Source: Bacteroidales bacterium UBA3663
GTDB lineage: Bacteria; Bacteroidota; Bacteroidia; Bacteroidales; UBA3663
Direction of reading: 5' to 3'
Assembly: GCA_002373755.1 (NCBI GenBank)
Contig: DFJU01000027.1
Coordinates: 11,812-39,788, forward strand
DNA length: 27,977 bases
The notes under the pieces were generated by a model that was given only the letters and a program-made list of their open reading frames with translations, ran no database searches and was not told where the DNA came from. Positions 16,447-24,900 of the stretch are shown piece after piece. The translations under genes were made by a program, and so were the position numbers. How positions within the stretch are numbered: the stretch's first letter is position 1; every line of letters begins with the position of its first letter.

Positions 16447-18036
16447 ATGCTTACAGACGAAATCAACAAGCGGCGCACGTTCGCCGTCATCGCCCACCCG
16501 GATGCGGGTAAGACCTCGTTGACCGAGAAACTGCTGCTTTTCGGCGGCGCAATTCACGTAGCGGGTGCCGTAAAGAGCAACAAGATCAAGAAAACTGCCG
16601 CGTCGGACTTCATGGAAATTGAACGTCAGCGCGGCATTTCAGTCGCCACGTCGGTCATGTCGTTCGACTACACACTGGCCGGCAAGGAGTATAAAATCAA
16701 CATCCTCGACACGCCTGGCCACCAGGATTTCCAGGAGGACACGTTCCGCACCCTGACGGCCGTCGATTCGGTCATCATCGTCATCGACTGCGCAAAAGGC
16801 GTTGAGAGTCAGACGTATAAGCTGATGGAGGTGTGCCGTATGCGCAACACGCCGGTCATCGTCTTTGTCAACAAGATGGACCGCGAAGGCAAGAATCCGT
16901 TCGACCTCGTCGATGAGTTGGAGAAGGAGCTGAAGATTTCTTGTCGTCCGATGACTTGGCCAATCAACATCGGCGAGCGTTTCAAGGGCGTCTATAACCT
17001 CTACGAACACAGCCTGAACCTCTACACGCCGTCGAAACAGACCATCAGCGAGAGCGTCGCCATAGCCAGCCTCGACGACCCGGAACTGGATAAGCGCGTC
17101 GGCCAACAGGATGCCGACCAACTGCGCGAGGATGTCGAACTGCTCTCCGGCGTCTATCCCGATTTTGACCAACAGGCCTATCTTGACGGCCGATTGGCAC
17201 CGGTCTTCTTCGGTTCGGCATTGAACAACTTCGGCGTGCGCGAACTGCTTGACTGCTTCTGCCAGATTGCGCCTTCGCCACGGCCGACGACCACCGTCGA
17301 ACGCGTCGTCAAGCCCGAAGAGGAGGCCTTCAGCGGCTTCGTCTTCAAGATTCACGCCAACATGGACCCGAACCACCGTTCGTGCATCGCCTTCGTCAAG
17401 GTTTGTTCGGGCAAGTTCGAACGCGGCGTCTATTACAAGCACGTGCGCCTCGACCAGAAGATGCGATTCTCGGCACCGACCTGCTTCATGGCGGCCAAGA
17501 AGGAAATCGTCGATGAATGTTGGCCGGGCGACATCGTCGGTCTGCCCGACAGCGGCGGCACGTTCAAGATCGGCGACACGCTGACAAGTGGCGAGATGCT
17601 GCACTTCCGAGGCATCCCGTCGTTCTCGCCGGAGCTGTTCAAGTATGTCGAGAATGCCGACCCGATGAAGGCAAAGCAATTGGCCAAAGGCATCGACCAG
17701 CTGATGGACGAGGGTGTGGCCCAGGTCTTCACCAACCAGTTCAATGGCCGCAAGGTCATCGGTACGGTCGGTCAGCTGCAGTTTGAGGTCATCCAGTTCC
17801 GTCTGGAGCACGAATACAACGCCAAGTGCCGCTGGGAGCCCATCAAACTCTACAAGGCATGCTGGATGGAGAGCGACGACGAGGCCGAACTCAAGGACTT
17901 CAAGCGCCGCAAGATGCAGTTCATGGCGCTCGACAAGGAGGGTCGCGACGTCTTCCTCGCCGAGTCGGGCTACGTCCTTCAGATGGCGCAGCAGGACTTT
18001 CCGCACATCAAGTTCCACTTCACGAGCGAGTTTTAA
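16447..18036 (+). CDS. prfC: Peptide chain release factor 3
   Basis: A 529-residue translational GTPase that recycles class I release factors (RF1/RF2) from the ribosome after termination. GTPase motifs are all present: G1 AHPDAGKTSLTEKLLLFGGA, G2 RGISVATSVMSF, G3 DTPGHQDF, G4 NKMDREG. KKTAASDFMEIERQRGIS is the RF3-specific switch region, and the C-terminal domains (GQLQFEVIQFRLEHEYNAKC) match RF3 rather than EF-G. The ATG at 16447 begins the family-typical MLTDEINKRRTFAVIAH. An in-frame ATG at 16399 would add 16 residues translated from repeat element B (MNLPPNQGGGSWRGSI) and is rejected. No RBS is recognisable, as is common in Bacteroidetes. It ends at 18036 with a hairpin 75 bases later. 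Confidence 0.96.
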   Translation: MLTDEINKRRTFAVIAHPDAGKTSLTEKLLLFGGAIHVAGAVKSNKIKKTAASDFMEIERQRGISVATSVMSFDYTLAGKEYKINILDTPGHQDFQEDTFRTLTAVDSVIIVIDCAKGVESQTYKLMEVCRMRNTPVIVFVNKMDREGKNPFDLVDELEKELKISCRPMTWPINIGERFKGVYNLYEHSLNLYTPSKQTISESVAIASLDDPELDKRVGQQDADQLREDVELLSGVYPDFDQQAYLDGRLAPVFFGSALNNFGVRELLDCFCQIAPSPRPTTTVERVVKPEEEAFSGFVFKIHANMDPNHRSCIAFVKVCSGKFERGVYYKHVRLDQKMRFSAPTCFMAAKKEIVDECWPGDIVGLPDSGGTFKIGDTLTSGEMLHFRGIPSFSPELFKYVENADPMKAKQLAKGIDQLMDEGVAQVFTNQFNGRKVIGTVGQLQFEVIQFRLEHEYNAKCRWEPIKLYKACWMESDDEAELKDFKRRKMQFMALDKEGRDVFLAESGYVLQMAQQDFPHIKFHFTSEF

Positions 18037-18110
18037 AGCTCGTGGGGTGGTGGCTGGGGCATTGGCCAATGGGAACCATCTGAAACGTATTTTGAAACTC
18101 AATGACTTGG

Positions 18111-18137
18111 AAAATGGCGGACACAATCCGCCATTTT
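18111..18137. terminator. Perfect 11-bp hairpin after prfC
   Basis: AAAATGGCGGA (18111-18121) and TCCGCCATTTT (18127-18137) pair perfectly around a 5-base loop. The stem ends in A and T runs, so it could act as a weak bidirectional terminator for prfC. No long T-run follows outside the stem. Confidence 0.55.
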
Positions 18138-18180
18138 GGCAACAGGGCAATTCTACCGGAAAGACAACACATCGTCAATT

Positions 18181-18984
18181 ATGAAATCCGTCTTGAGCGA
18201 GGATAACAAGGAGGAGAAGATTCCATCTTCTCAAAAAAGCAGTTTATGCGAAGTCAAAAACTTCGCCTCCTTGTGCCTTGATAAGAGCCAAGATGTCAAT
18301 GAACATCGGGCGCATCTTCCGCATTGTCACCAAGATGGAAAACTGCAGTTCGTTACTTTCCGTCTTGCTGATTCGCTGCCGCAAGAGAGACTTAAAGAAC
18401 TGAAGCAAGGCAAAGAGTCTTTCGTACAGCAGCATCCACAACCTTGGGATGCGGAGACAGAAGCAAGGTTTTATAAACTTTTTGGCTCTAAAATAGATGA
18501 ATGGCTCGACGCGGGTATGGGCAGTTGTTTGCTTAAGTTCTCTGATATTAGAAAGATAGTGTGTGATGCTTTGTGCTTTTTCGATGGTAAACGCTATCGC
18601 ATCCATTCCTATGTTGTCATGCCCAATCATGTCCATGTACTTGTTGAGCCGTTTGGCGAAAATAAGATAGGAGAGATATTGCATTCATGGAAGAGCTTTA
18701 CGGCCAACGAGATAAATAAGCAAATTGGAAGTAGTGGTGCCGTGTGGCGTCGCGAGTCGTACGACCGCATCATCCGTGATGAAGAGCATTATCAAAATGT
18801 GCTTCGGTATATTTCCGATAATCCTAAGCACTTGCCAGAAACGAGCTATACTCTGGGTGTGCAAGGAAGCGACGCATCCTGCGTCGCTAATATGAAAAGG
18901 GAATGCGACGCTGGAAGCGTCGCCTCCTTGTGTGTATCCAAAGCCGTCTTCGACGCGCGTGCAAACTCATTGGCCAAGAAATAA
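18181..18984 (+). CDS. REP-associated tyrosine transposase (RAYT, Y1/IS200-like superfamily)
   Basis: A 267-residue HUH-type single-strand nuclease. In the core, VVMPNHVHVLVEP carries the metal-binding HxH (H150, H152), and the catalytic tyrosine is Y194 in RRESYDRIIRDEEHY. FVTFRLADSLP near residue 55 and HSWKSFTANEIN before Y194 are typical of the Bacteroidetes RAYT branch. These domesticated transposases act on REP hairpins and are usually single-copy, non-mobile genes. ATG at 18181 is preferred; the frame is open back to a TTG at 18136, which lies in the hairpin after prfC. Two pairs of REP-like hairpins lie inside the reading frame, one near each end (codons about 9-32 and 227-251), so the protein's ends (for example GSDASCVANMKRECDAGSVA) are encoded by REPs. 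Codon use is more AT-rich than in neighbouring genes. priA starts 12 bases after the stop. Confidence 0.88.
   Translation: MKSVLSEDNKEEKIPSSQKSSLCEVKNFASLCLDKSQDVNEHRAHLPHCHQDGKLQFVTFRLADSLPQERLKELKQGKESFVQQHPQPWDAETEARFYKLFGSKIDEWLDAGMGSCLLKFSDIRKIVCDALCFFDGKRYRIHSYVVMPNHVHVLVEPFGENKIGEILHSWKSFTANEINKQIGSSGAVWRRESYDRIIRDEEHYQNVLRYISDNPKHLPETSYTLGVQGSDASCVANMKRECDAGSVASLCVSKAVFDARANSLAKK
18206..18275. repeat. REP doublet (REPIN-like) 1, at 5' end of RAYT gene
   Basis: Two hairpins in opposite orientation. The left is ACAAGGAG then GAGAAGA-ttcca-TCTTCTC (stem 214-220 with 226-232). The right is GCGAAGT-caaaa-ACTTCGC (18248-18266) followed by the tail CTCCTTGTG. The left tail is the reverse complement of the right tail (CTCCTTGT), so the whole 70 bases form a symmetric REP-spacer-REP unit. 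Confidence 0.8.
18861..18932. repeat. REP doublet (REPIN-like) 2, at 3' end of RAYT gene
   Basis: Left hairpin GCGACGCA-tcc-TGCGTCGC (18869-18887), preceded by GCAAGGAA. Right hairpin GCGACGCT-gga-AGCGTCGC (18905-18923), followed by CCTCCTTGTG. The same inverted architecture as doublet 1, with the same outward CTCCTTGTG-type tail, but with different stem bases that keep their pairing. Confidence 0.85.
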
Positions 18985-18996
18985 ACAGAATCCGTC

Positions 18997-21276
18997 ATGT
19001 TCGCCTCACTAATCCTTCCCGTGCCGCTTGCGCGCACATTCAGCTATCGTCTGCCGGACGATATGGCGGCGCGTGCCTGCGTCGGGATGCGTGCGTCGGT
19101 GCCGTTCGGCAAAAGCCATACCTACACGGGCATCATTGTGGCATTGGCCGATGCCATTCCCGAAGGCGGTTTCGAGGTGCGCGACGTGCTGGAACTGCTC
19201 GACGAAGTGCCCACCGTGCGGCCGATGCAGCTCGAACTGTGGCGCTGGATTGCCGACTACTATATGTGCGCCATCGGCGACGTGATGAAGGCCGCCCTGC
19301 CGTCGGAACTGAAGCCCGAAGAGGGCAAACAGGGCATCGTGCGCGTCGATTTCCGCCCCAAGATGAAGCCGTTCGTGCGCATCATCCTGAAGGACGAGTT
19401 GGCCGATGCCTTTGACCTCCTGAAGCGTTCGCAGCGGCAGCAGATGCTGTTCACGACGCTCCTCGACCGCAGTCATGCATTGCAGCAGGAGGTGGCCGAT
19501 GTCGTTGCGCAGGACGAACTGCTACGTGCCTCGGGCAGCACCACCGACGTGCTACGCGAGTTGGTCAAGAAGGGCCTCTGCGAGGTTTTCGAGCAGGAGG
19601 TGAGCCGTCTGGATGCGCCATTGGCCGACGACCAGCTCCAGCCCCTCAACGAATTGAGCGAGATGCAGCGCGTGGCCTACCGCGACATCTGCCAGTCGTT
19701 CCGCGACCATGCCGTCACGCTGCTGCACGGAGTCACGTCGAGCGGCAAGACCGAAATCTACATGCACCTGATGCACGAGGTCATCGGCCAAGGTCGCCAG
19801 GTCTTGATGATGGTGCCCGAAATCGCCCTCACCACACAGCTCTGCCAACGTCTGCGCCGCGTCTTCGGTTCGCGGATGCTGGTCTATCACTCGAAACTCA
19901 GCGAGCCGGAACGTGCCGAAATCTGGAAGACGCTGTTGCGCGACGATGCTCGGATTGACCTCGTCCTGGGCGTGCGCTCGGCCATATTTCTGCCATTCCG
20001 TCAGCTCGGTCTTGTTGTGGTCGATGAGGAGCACGAGCCGTCGTACAAGCAGCAGGATCCCGCTCCGCGCTATCACGGACGCGATGTGGCCTTGGTCTTG
20101 GCCAATAAGCACGGTGCAAAAGTGCTGTTGGGCAGCGCGACGCCCAGCCTCGAAAGCTGGTATCTCGCCCAGCAGGGGAAATACGGCCTCGTGCAGCTCA
20201 AGGAGCGTCATGCCGGCATTTCGATGCCATCCATCCAGCTTGTTTCGATGGCCGATGCGCGTAAGCAGAAAGGCATGAACGGCCCTTTCACGCCGCGTCT
20301 GTTGGCCACGTTGGGACACGCCCTGCGCGACGGACATCAGGCCATCCTCTTTCAGAACCGTCGCGGATATGCGCCGACGGCATTGTGCCCCAGTTGCGGC
20401 TGGTCGCCCCATTGCCCGCGATGCGACGTCGCGCTCACCTACCACAAATCGACGCGCAATTTCGTGTGCCATTATTGTGGTTATCAGACGCCTTGGCCGC
20501 AACAATGTCCGTCGTGCGGCAATCCGAACATTTCGCTCGAAGGCTATGGCACGGAGCGCATCGAAGACACGTTGAAGCAGATTCTGCCCATAGCCCGACC
20601 AATCCGCATGGACACCGACACGACCGCCTCGCGCAAGAGCTATGAGCGGATGTTGGCCGACTTTGAGGCGCACAAGTCGAACGTCCTGATCGGCACGCAG
20701 ATGGTGTCCAAGGGCTTGGATTTCAGTGAGGTGCAGCTCGTCGGTGTGCTCAATGCCGACAGCCTGATGAACATGCCCGACTTCCGTGCCCACGAACGCG
20801 CCTTCCAGCTCATGGAACAGGTGTCCGGTCGTGCGGGCAGGCGCATTGGCCAAGAGGGTGAAGTGCTCATCCAGTGCAGCGACACGCACCATCCGCTGCT
20901 GCATCAGGTGGTGCGCCACGATTACGAGGCTATGGCCGAGACGCAGTTGGCCGACCGCCGCAGATATGGTTTTCCGCCCTACACGCGGCTCATTTCGGTC
21001 TATATCAAGGGTCGCTACGAAGACCGCACGCGCCGTTTGGCCGAACAGTATGCCGCCGCGATGCGTCAGTCGTTCGGTGTGCGTGTGCTTGGCCCTGAAG
21101 CCCCCGGCATTTCGCGCGTCAAGAACTTCTACATCCAGCAGATTCTGCTCAAGATGGAGCGTGAGGCAAGCCCGACCCTCGTGCGCCAATATCTGAACCG
21201 CATCCACGATGCGATGGTCGCGGCCAATGACGAAATGATGAAGGTCGTGTTCTATTACGATGTGGATCCGATGTGA
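18997..21276 (+). CDS. priA: Primosomal protein N' (PriA replication-restart helicase)
   Basis: A 759-residue superfamily 2 helicase that recognises stalled forks and D-loops and reloads the replicative helicase. The N-terminal 3'-DNA-binding domain begins MFASLILPVPLARTFSYRLP. Helicase motifs include Walker A GVTSSGKTEIY (K251), DEEH at 343-346 (VVDEEHEPSYKQQDPAPRYH), and LLGSATPSLESW. The zinc-binding insertion has eight cysteines in four pairs: C464/C467, C473/C476, C491/C494 and C504/C507. Motifs V and VI (IGTQMVSKGLDF; QVSGRAGRRIGQEGEVLIQ) and a C-terminal domain (RVKNFYIQQILLKME) complete the protein, and length is normal. It follows the RAYT gene by 12 bases, and transcription through the RAYT may reach it. 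Confidence 0.96.
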   Translation: MFASLILPVPLARTFSYRLPDDMAARACVGMRASVPFGKSHTYTGIIVALADAIPEGGFEVRDVLELLDEVPTVRPMQLELWRWIADYYMCAIGDVMKAALPSELKPEEGKQGIVRVDFRPKMKPFVRIILKDELADAFDLLKRSQRQQMLFTTLLDRSHALQQEVADVVAQDELLRASGSTTDVLRELVKKGLCEVFEQEVSRLDAPLADDQLQPLNELSEMQRVAYRDICQSFRDHAVTLLHGVTSSGKTEIYMHLMHEVIGQGRQVLMMVPEIALTTQLCQRLRRVFGSRMLVYHSKLSEPERAEIWKTLLRDDARIDLVLGVRSAIFLPFRQLGLVVVDEEHEPSYKQQDPAPRYHGRDVALVLANKHGAKVLLGSATPSLESWYLAQQGKYGLVQLKERHAGISMPSIQLVSMADARKQKGMNGPFTPRLLATLGHALRDGHQAILFQNRRGYAPTALCPSCGWSPHCPRCDVALTYHKSTRNFVCHYCGYQTPWPQQCPSCGNPNISLEGYGTERIEDTLKQILPIARPIRMDTDTTASRKSYERMLADFEAHKSNVLIGTQMVSKGLDFSEVQLVGVLNADSLMNMPDFRAHERAFQLMEQVSGRAGRRIGQEGEVLIQCSDTHHPLLHQVVRHDYEAMAETQLADRRRYGFPPYTRLISVYIKGRYEDRTRRLAEQYAAAMRQSFGVRVLGPEAPGISRVKNFYIQQILLKMEREASPTLVRQYLNRIHDAMVAANDEMMKVVFYYDVDPM

Positions 21277-21722
21277 TTCTTTTGTCTTTTTGGACTGTTC
21301 GATTCGTATTTGTTCGCTTTTGGGCTGTTTCGAATGCTCTTTTTTCTACAATAATCCGATTTCCTTCCGGCGTTTCGGTTGAATCAGATTTCCATGCTTT
21401 TTGGGGTCTTGTTGTTCGGATTTTTGGCTCTTTTCGTGGGCCGAAAATATTCCGGATTGACGATTTGATAATCGGTCTGATTCAAAAATGTAACATGCTG
21501 TAAATGCAAAAATGATTGAAAATCAATGTGCTTTTTGCTATGATGTAAATTTTGATACATTTTGGAATGTCACTCCAAGTTGAAAATCGTACATAATTGA
21601 CGAGTTATCCGCGTAGTACGATTTGATAATTACACCATCAAGGTGTAGTGGTGGAAAAATGAGGTAGAAAAGCCTTATTTTTGTACAAAAAGCGTAAATT
21701 TCAGACATTTGTACGATTCGCC

Positions 21723-21753
21723 TTTGCTATCGGCCAAAAAAGCCTCATCTTTG
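21723..21753 (+). promoter_or_regulatory. Bacteroidetes-type promoter of the candidate small RNA
   Basis: TTTG at 21723-21726 and CATCTTTG at 21746-21753 are separated by 19 bases, matching TTTG-N19..21-TAnnTTTG with one mismatch (C for T). The spacer contains the third copy of ATCGGCCAAAAA. An upstream TATTTTTG at 21676-21683 fits the -7 consensus fully but lacks a clear -33 TTTG, and could be a second start. Confidence 0.5.
21729..21740 (+). repeat. Intergenic 12-mer ATCGGCCAAAAA (copy 3)
   Basis: Exact third copy of ATCGGCCAAAAA, placed between the -33 and -7 elements of the putative small-RNA promoter, where a bound regulator could block or assist RNA polymerase. Confidence 0.6.
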
Positions 21754-21757
21754 CGGT

Positions 21758-21889
21758 GTCGAAAGACAAAGAATATTGCCCAAAATGTTATCTTGTGTAT
21801 ATTAGATTTTGTATTTAATTAAGGTCGTCAGTTTTAGTTAATAGTATTAGTGGTTGAGCCAGTTCGTTGTGAAACGTACTGGTTTTTTT
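21758..21889 (+). ncRNA. Candidate small RNA (about 130 nt)
   Basis: Predicted from a Bacteroidetes-type promoter at 21723-21753 and a strong intrinsic terminator at 21859-21889, with no open reading frame between that resembles a gene (the longest ATG frame, at 21785, has six codons). The first half is A/U-rich. The start is estimated a few bases after the -7 element and is uncertain by several bases. No known RNA family was recognised. It could instead be a leader or attenuator, but no gene follows on the plus strand. Confidence 0.45.
21859..21889 (+). terminator. Rho-independent terminator of the candidate small RNA
   Basis: CCAGT-t-CGTT (21859-21868) pairs with AACG-t-ACTGG (21873-21882) around the tetraloop GTGA, with one T-T mismatch, followed directly by seven T residues (21883-21889). 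On the plus strand it does not follow any protein gene closely: the priA stop is about 580 bases upstream. Confidence 0.85.
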
Positions 21890-21988
21890 GTGTCTGCGTC
21901 GTGGCGCATTGAATATCACTACTTTCGTTTCAAAATTCGCGTAGCAGGTGCCGTCGGCGCTTGTTTCGGCGCTGTCGGCCGTCGTAAA

Positions 21989-24900
21989 TCAGATTTTACC
22001 CAACACTGCGCAGGCCTCCTTGATTGTGTCCACGTTGTCGATGAGCATTGACCGACGCTGGTTTTTCTCTTCCAGATGGACGCGGCGTGTGTGTGCCGAG
22101 AAATAGTCGAGCACGCGGCCGAAAGTGTCGCTCTGGAAATAATCGGGCAGCGATGTCGTGAAATAGCAGCGAAGTTTCTTGTTTTTGAGCGTGATTTTCT
22201 CGAATCCGAGCTGTCGGCCGAGCTGTCGCAGTGTCACTACGCGGATAAGTTCCTCGCCGGCCTTCGGAATTTTGCCGAAACGGTCGATGAGGCGCGCGCG
22301 GTAGGCATCGACCTCGTCCTGCGTGGTGAGGTTGTCAAGTTCCTGATAGAGGGCGATGCGCTCCGAGCTGTCCGGCACGTATTTTTCGCCGAAGCAGATG
22401 TCGAGGTCGGTTTCGAGGGCGCAGTCGTCGGTGATGGTCTCGGCCTGTTCGCGCTCCTCGGCGTAAAGCTCCTTGAATTCCTGCGTCTTGAGCTCCTTGA
22501 CGGCCTGTTTCAGGATTTTCTGGTATGCCTCGTAGCCCAGGTCGCTGATGAAGCCCGACTGTTCGCCGCCCAGCAGGTTGCCCGCACCACGGATGTCGAG
22601 GTCCTGCATGGCGAGGTGGATGCCCGAACCGAGTCCGGAGAAGTTCTCGATGGCTTGCAGACGGCGTCGTGCATCCTGGCTCATGGCTGTGAACGGCGGC
22701 GTGAGCAGGTAGCAGAATGCCTTGCGGTTGGTACGTCCGACGCGGCCGCGCAGCTGGTGCAGTTCGCTCAGACCGTAGTTCTGTGCTTGGCTGACAATCA
22801 TCGTGTTGGCGTTTGGAATGTCGAGTCCGGCCTCGATGATGGTGGTGCAGACGAGCACGTCGTACTCGTAGTTAGCGAAGTCGAGAATGAGCTGTTCGAC
22901 CTTTTCCGGTTCCATCTGGCCGTGGGCGAACGCTACGCGGGCATCGGGCACAAGCTTGCCGATGCGTGCCACGATGTCGGGCAGTTGCGAGATTCGGTTG
23001 TGGATGAAGAAGCATTGGCCATTACGGCTCAACTCGAAGTTGATTGCCTCGCGGATGATGTCGTCTTCGTCGCGGTGCACCTCGGTCTGGATGGGGTAGC
23101 GGTTGGCAGGCGGTGTGGCGATGACCGAGAGGTCGCGTGCGCCCATCAGACTGAACTGGAGCGTGCGCGGAATCGGGGTGGCGGTCATGGTGAGCGTATC
23201 GACGTTGACGCGCAGCTGCTTCAGCGCCTCTTTGGTCTTGACGCCGAATTTCTGTTCCTCGTCGATGATGAGCAGGCCGAGGTCCTGGAACTTGACCTGC
23301 TTGCCGATGAGCTTGTGCGTGCCGATGATGATGTTGATTGAGCCATTGGCCAAGTCCTTGAGAATCTGCGTGGTCTGTTTGGCGGTGCGGGCGCGGGTCA
23401 GGTAATCGACGCGCACGGGGAAGTCCTTCAGGCGCGATGCGAAGGTCTTGAAATGCTGGAAGGCCAACACCGTTGTCGGCACCAGCACGGCCACCTGCTT
23501 GCAGTCGTTGCAGGCTTTCAGCGCGGCGCGAATGGCGACCTCCGTCTTGCCGAAACCGACGTCGCCGCACACCAGACGGTCCATCGGCTTGTCGCTCTCC
23601 ATGTCCTTCTTGACGTCCTGCGTGGCCTTGAGCTGGTCGGGTGTGTCTTCGTACATGAACGATGCCTCCAGTTCGTGCTGCATCTGGCTGTCGGGGCTGT
23701 AGTGGAAGCCCTTCTCCTCGCGGCGGGCGGCATAGAGGGCGATGAGTTCGCGCGCCATGTCCTTCATCTTCTCTTTGGTGCGCTCCTTCATGTGCTCCCA
23801 CGCGCCGCTGCCCAGACGGGAGAGCGACGGCGGTTCGGCGTCCTTGCCGCGATATTTCGACAGTTTGTCCAGCTGGTGGATGCTGACGAAGAGCAGGTCG
23901 TTGTTCTTGTAGATGAGCTTGACGACTTCCTGTGTGCGCTCTTCACCCGTGTCGGGGTCTTTGCCCATCGGCATCTGCACGAGGCCGCCGAACTGCGCGA
24001 TGCCGTGATCGACGTGCACGATGTAGTCGCCCAGCATGAACTCCTTCAACTCCTTGATGCTCAGTGCAATCTTTCCGCTTCGGGCGCGGTCGCTGCGCAG
24101 GTTGTAGCGATGGTAGCGGTCGAAAATCTGGTGGTCGGTGAAGTAGCAGTTCTTCGTGTCGTCGTCAACGAATCCGGCGTGGATGGCGCGCGGGATGCGC
24201 ACCAGATGGAAATGGTCGCCGCGGTCGTCGAAGATGGCCTCGATGCGGTCCAGCTGCTTGGGCGAGTCGCTCAGGATGTGCAGCGTGTAGCCCAGTTCCT
24301 GATAGTGGCGGAAGTCATTGGCAATCAAGTCGAAATTCTTGTGCCATTCGGGTTGCGGTGTGGTGTGGAACTCGATGACAGACAGCGATTTGTCTTTCTT
24401 GGCCGATGGTTCACGGTCGGAAATCAGAATGTGCGAAAATGCCTCGAACGATGCGCGGAAATCATCGGCCGAAACCAATTTCTGCAATGCGTTCACGTCG
24501 CCCTCCTCGCTCTTGATAAGTTGTTCCGACAGCTGCTGGCGGCTGATGTCCTGCACGCGGTCGCAGATCCATTCGGCGTCGTCGCACACCACGACGGTCT
24601 GCCGGGGCAGGAATTCGGCCAATGAGATTCCCTGCGTCTCCTGTTGCGCGAACGACGGCGACAGCGTGATTTCGTCGAGCTGGTCGCGGCTCAGCTGGCT
24701 ATCGACCTCAAAACTGCGCAGCGAGTCGATTTCGTTGCCGAAGAAGTCCAGTCGGAACGGATATTCGCTCGAAAAGCTGAACACGTCGATGATCGAACCG
24801 CGCACGGCGAACTGCCCCGGCTCATAGACGTAGTCAACCCGCTGGAAACCAGTGCTGTTCAGCATCTCGATGACGAATTGGCTATCAACCTTCTCACCCT

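Larger units (their letters stand above)
21277..21988. other. 712-base AT-rich intergenic region between priA and mfd
   Basis: priA and mfd converge on this gap. No conserved protein-coding gene was seen; a 76-codon frame at 21273-21503 overlaps the priA end and is low-complexity. It contains ACGATTTGATAAT twice (21460-21472 and 21618-21630), a perfect 9-bp inverted repeat AAATCGTAC/GTACGATTT (21584-21592 with 21616-21624), a further GTACGATT at 21711-21718, ATTGA-aaa-TCAAT near 21513, and the promoter-to-terminator unit described separately at 21723-21889. Such a long gap between convergent genes in a compact region suggests non-coding content. Confidence 0.6.

Noticed and set aside
18136..18180. 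Upstream TTG start for the RAYT gene
   Set aside because: TTG is a rare start, the segment overlaps the hairpin after prfC, and an ATG is available at 18181.
21273..21503. A 76-codon plus-strand frame after priA
   Set aside because: It overlaps the priA stop and is rich in Phe/Ile/Val without a signal or membrane pattern that makes sense. It looks like AT-rich spacer.
21601..21612. DnaA-box-like TTATCCGCG and a possible replication origin in the priA-mfd gap
   Set aside because: Only a single partial match, with no clustered boxes or neighbouring dnaA-type genes.
22076..24625. Long plus-strand frames (421 and 390 codons) inside mfd
   Set aside because: They are antisense shadows of mfd, composed of low-information valine/leucine/arginine-rich sequence with no family motifs.
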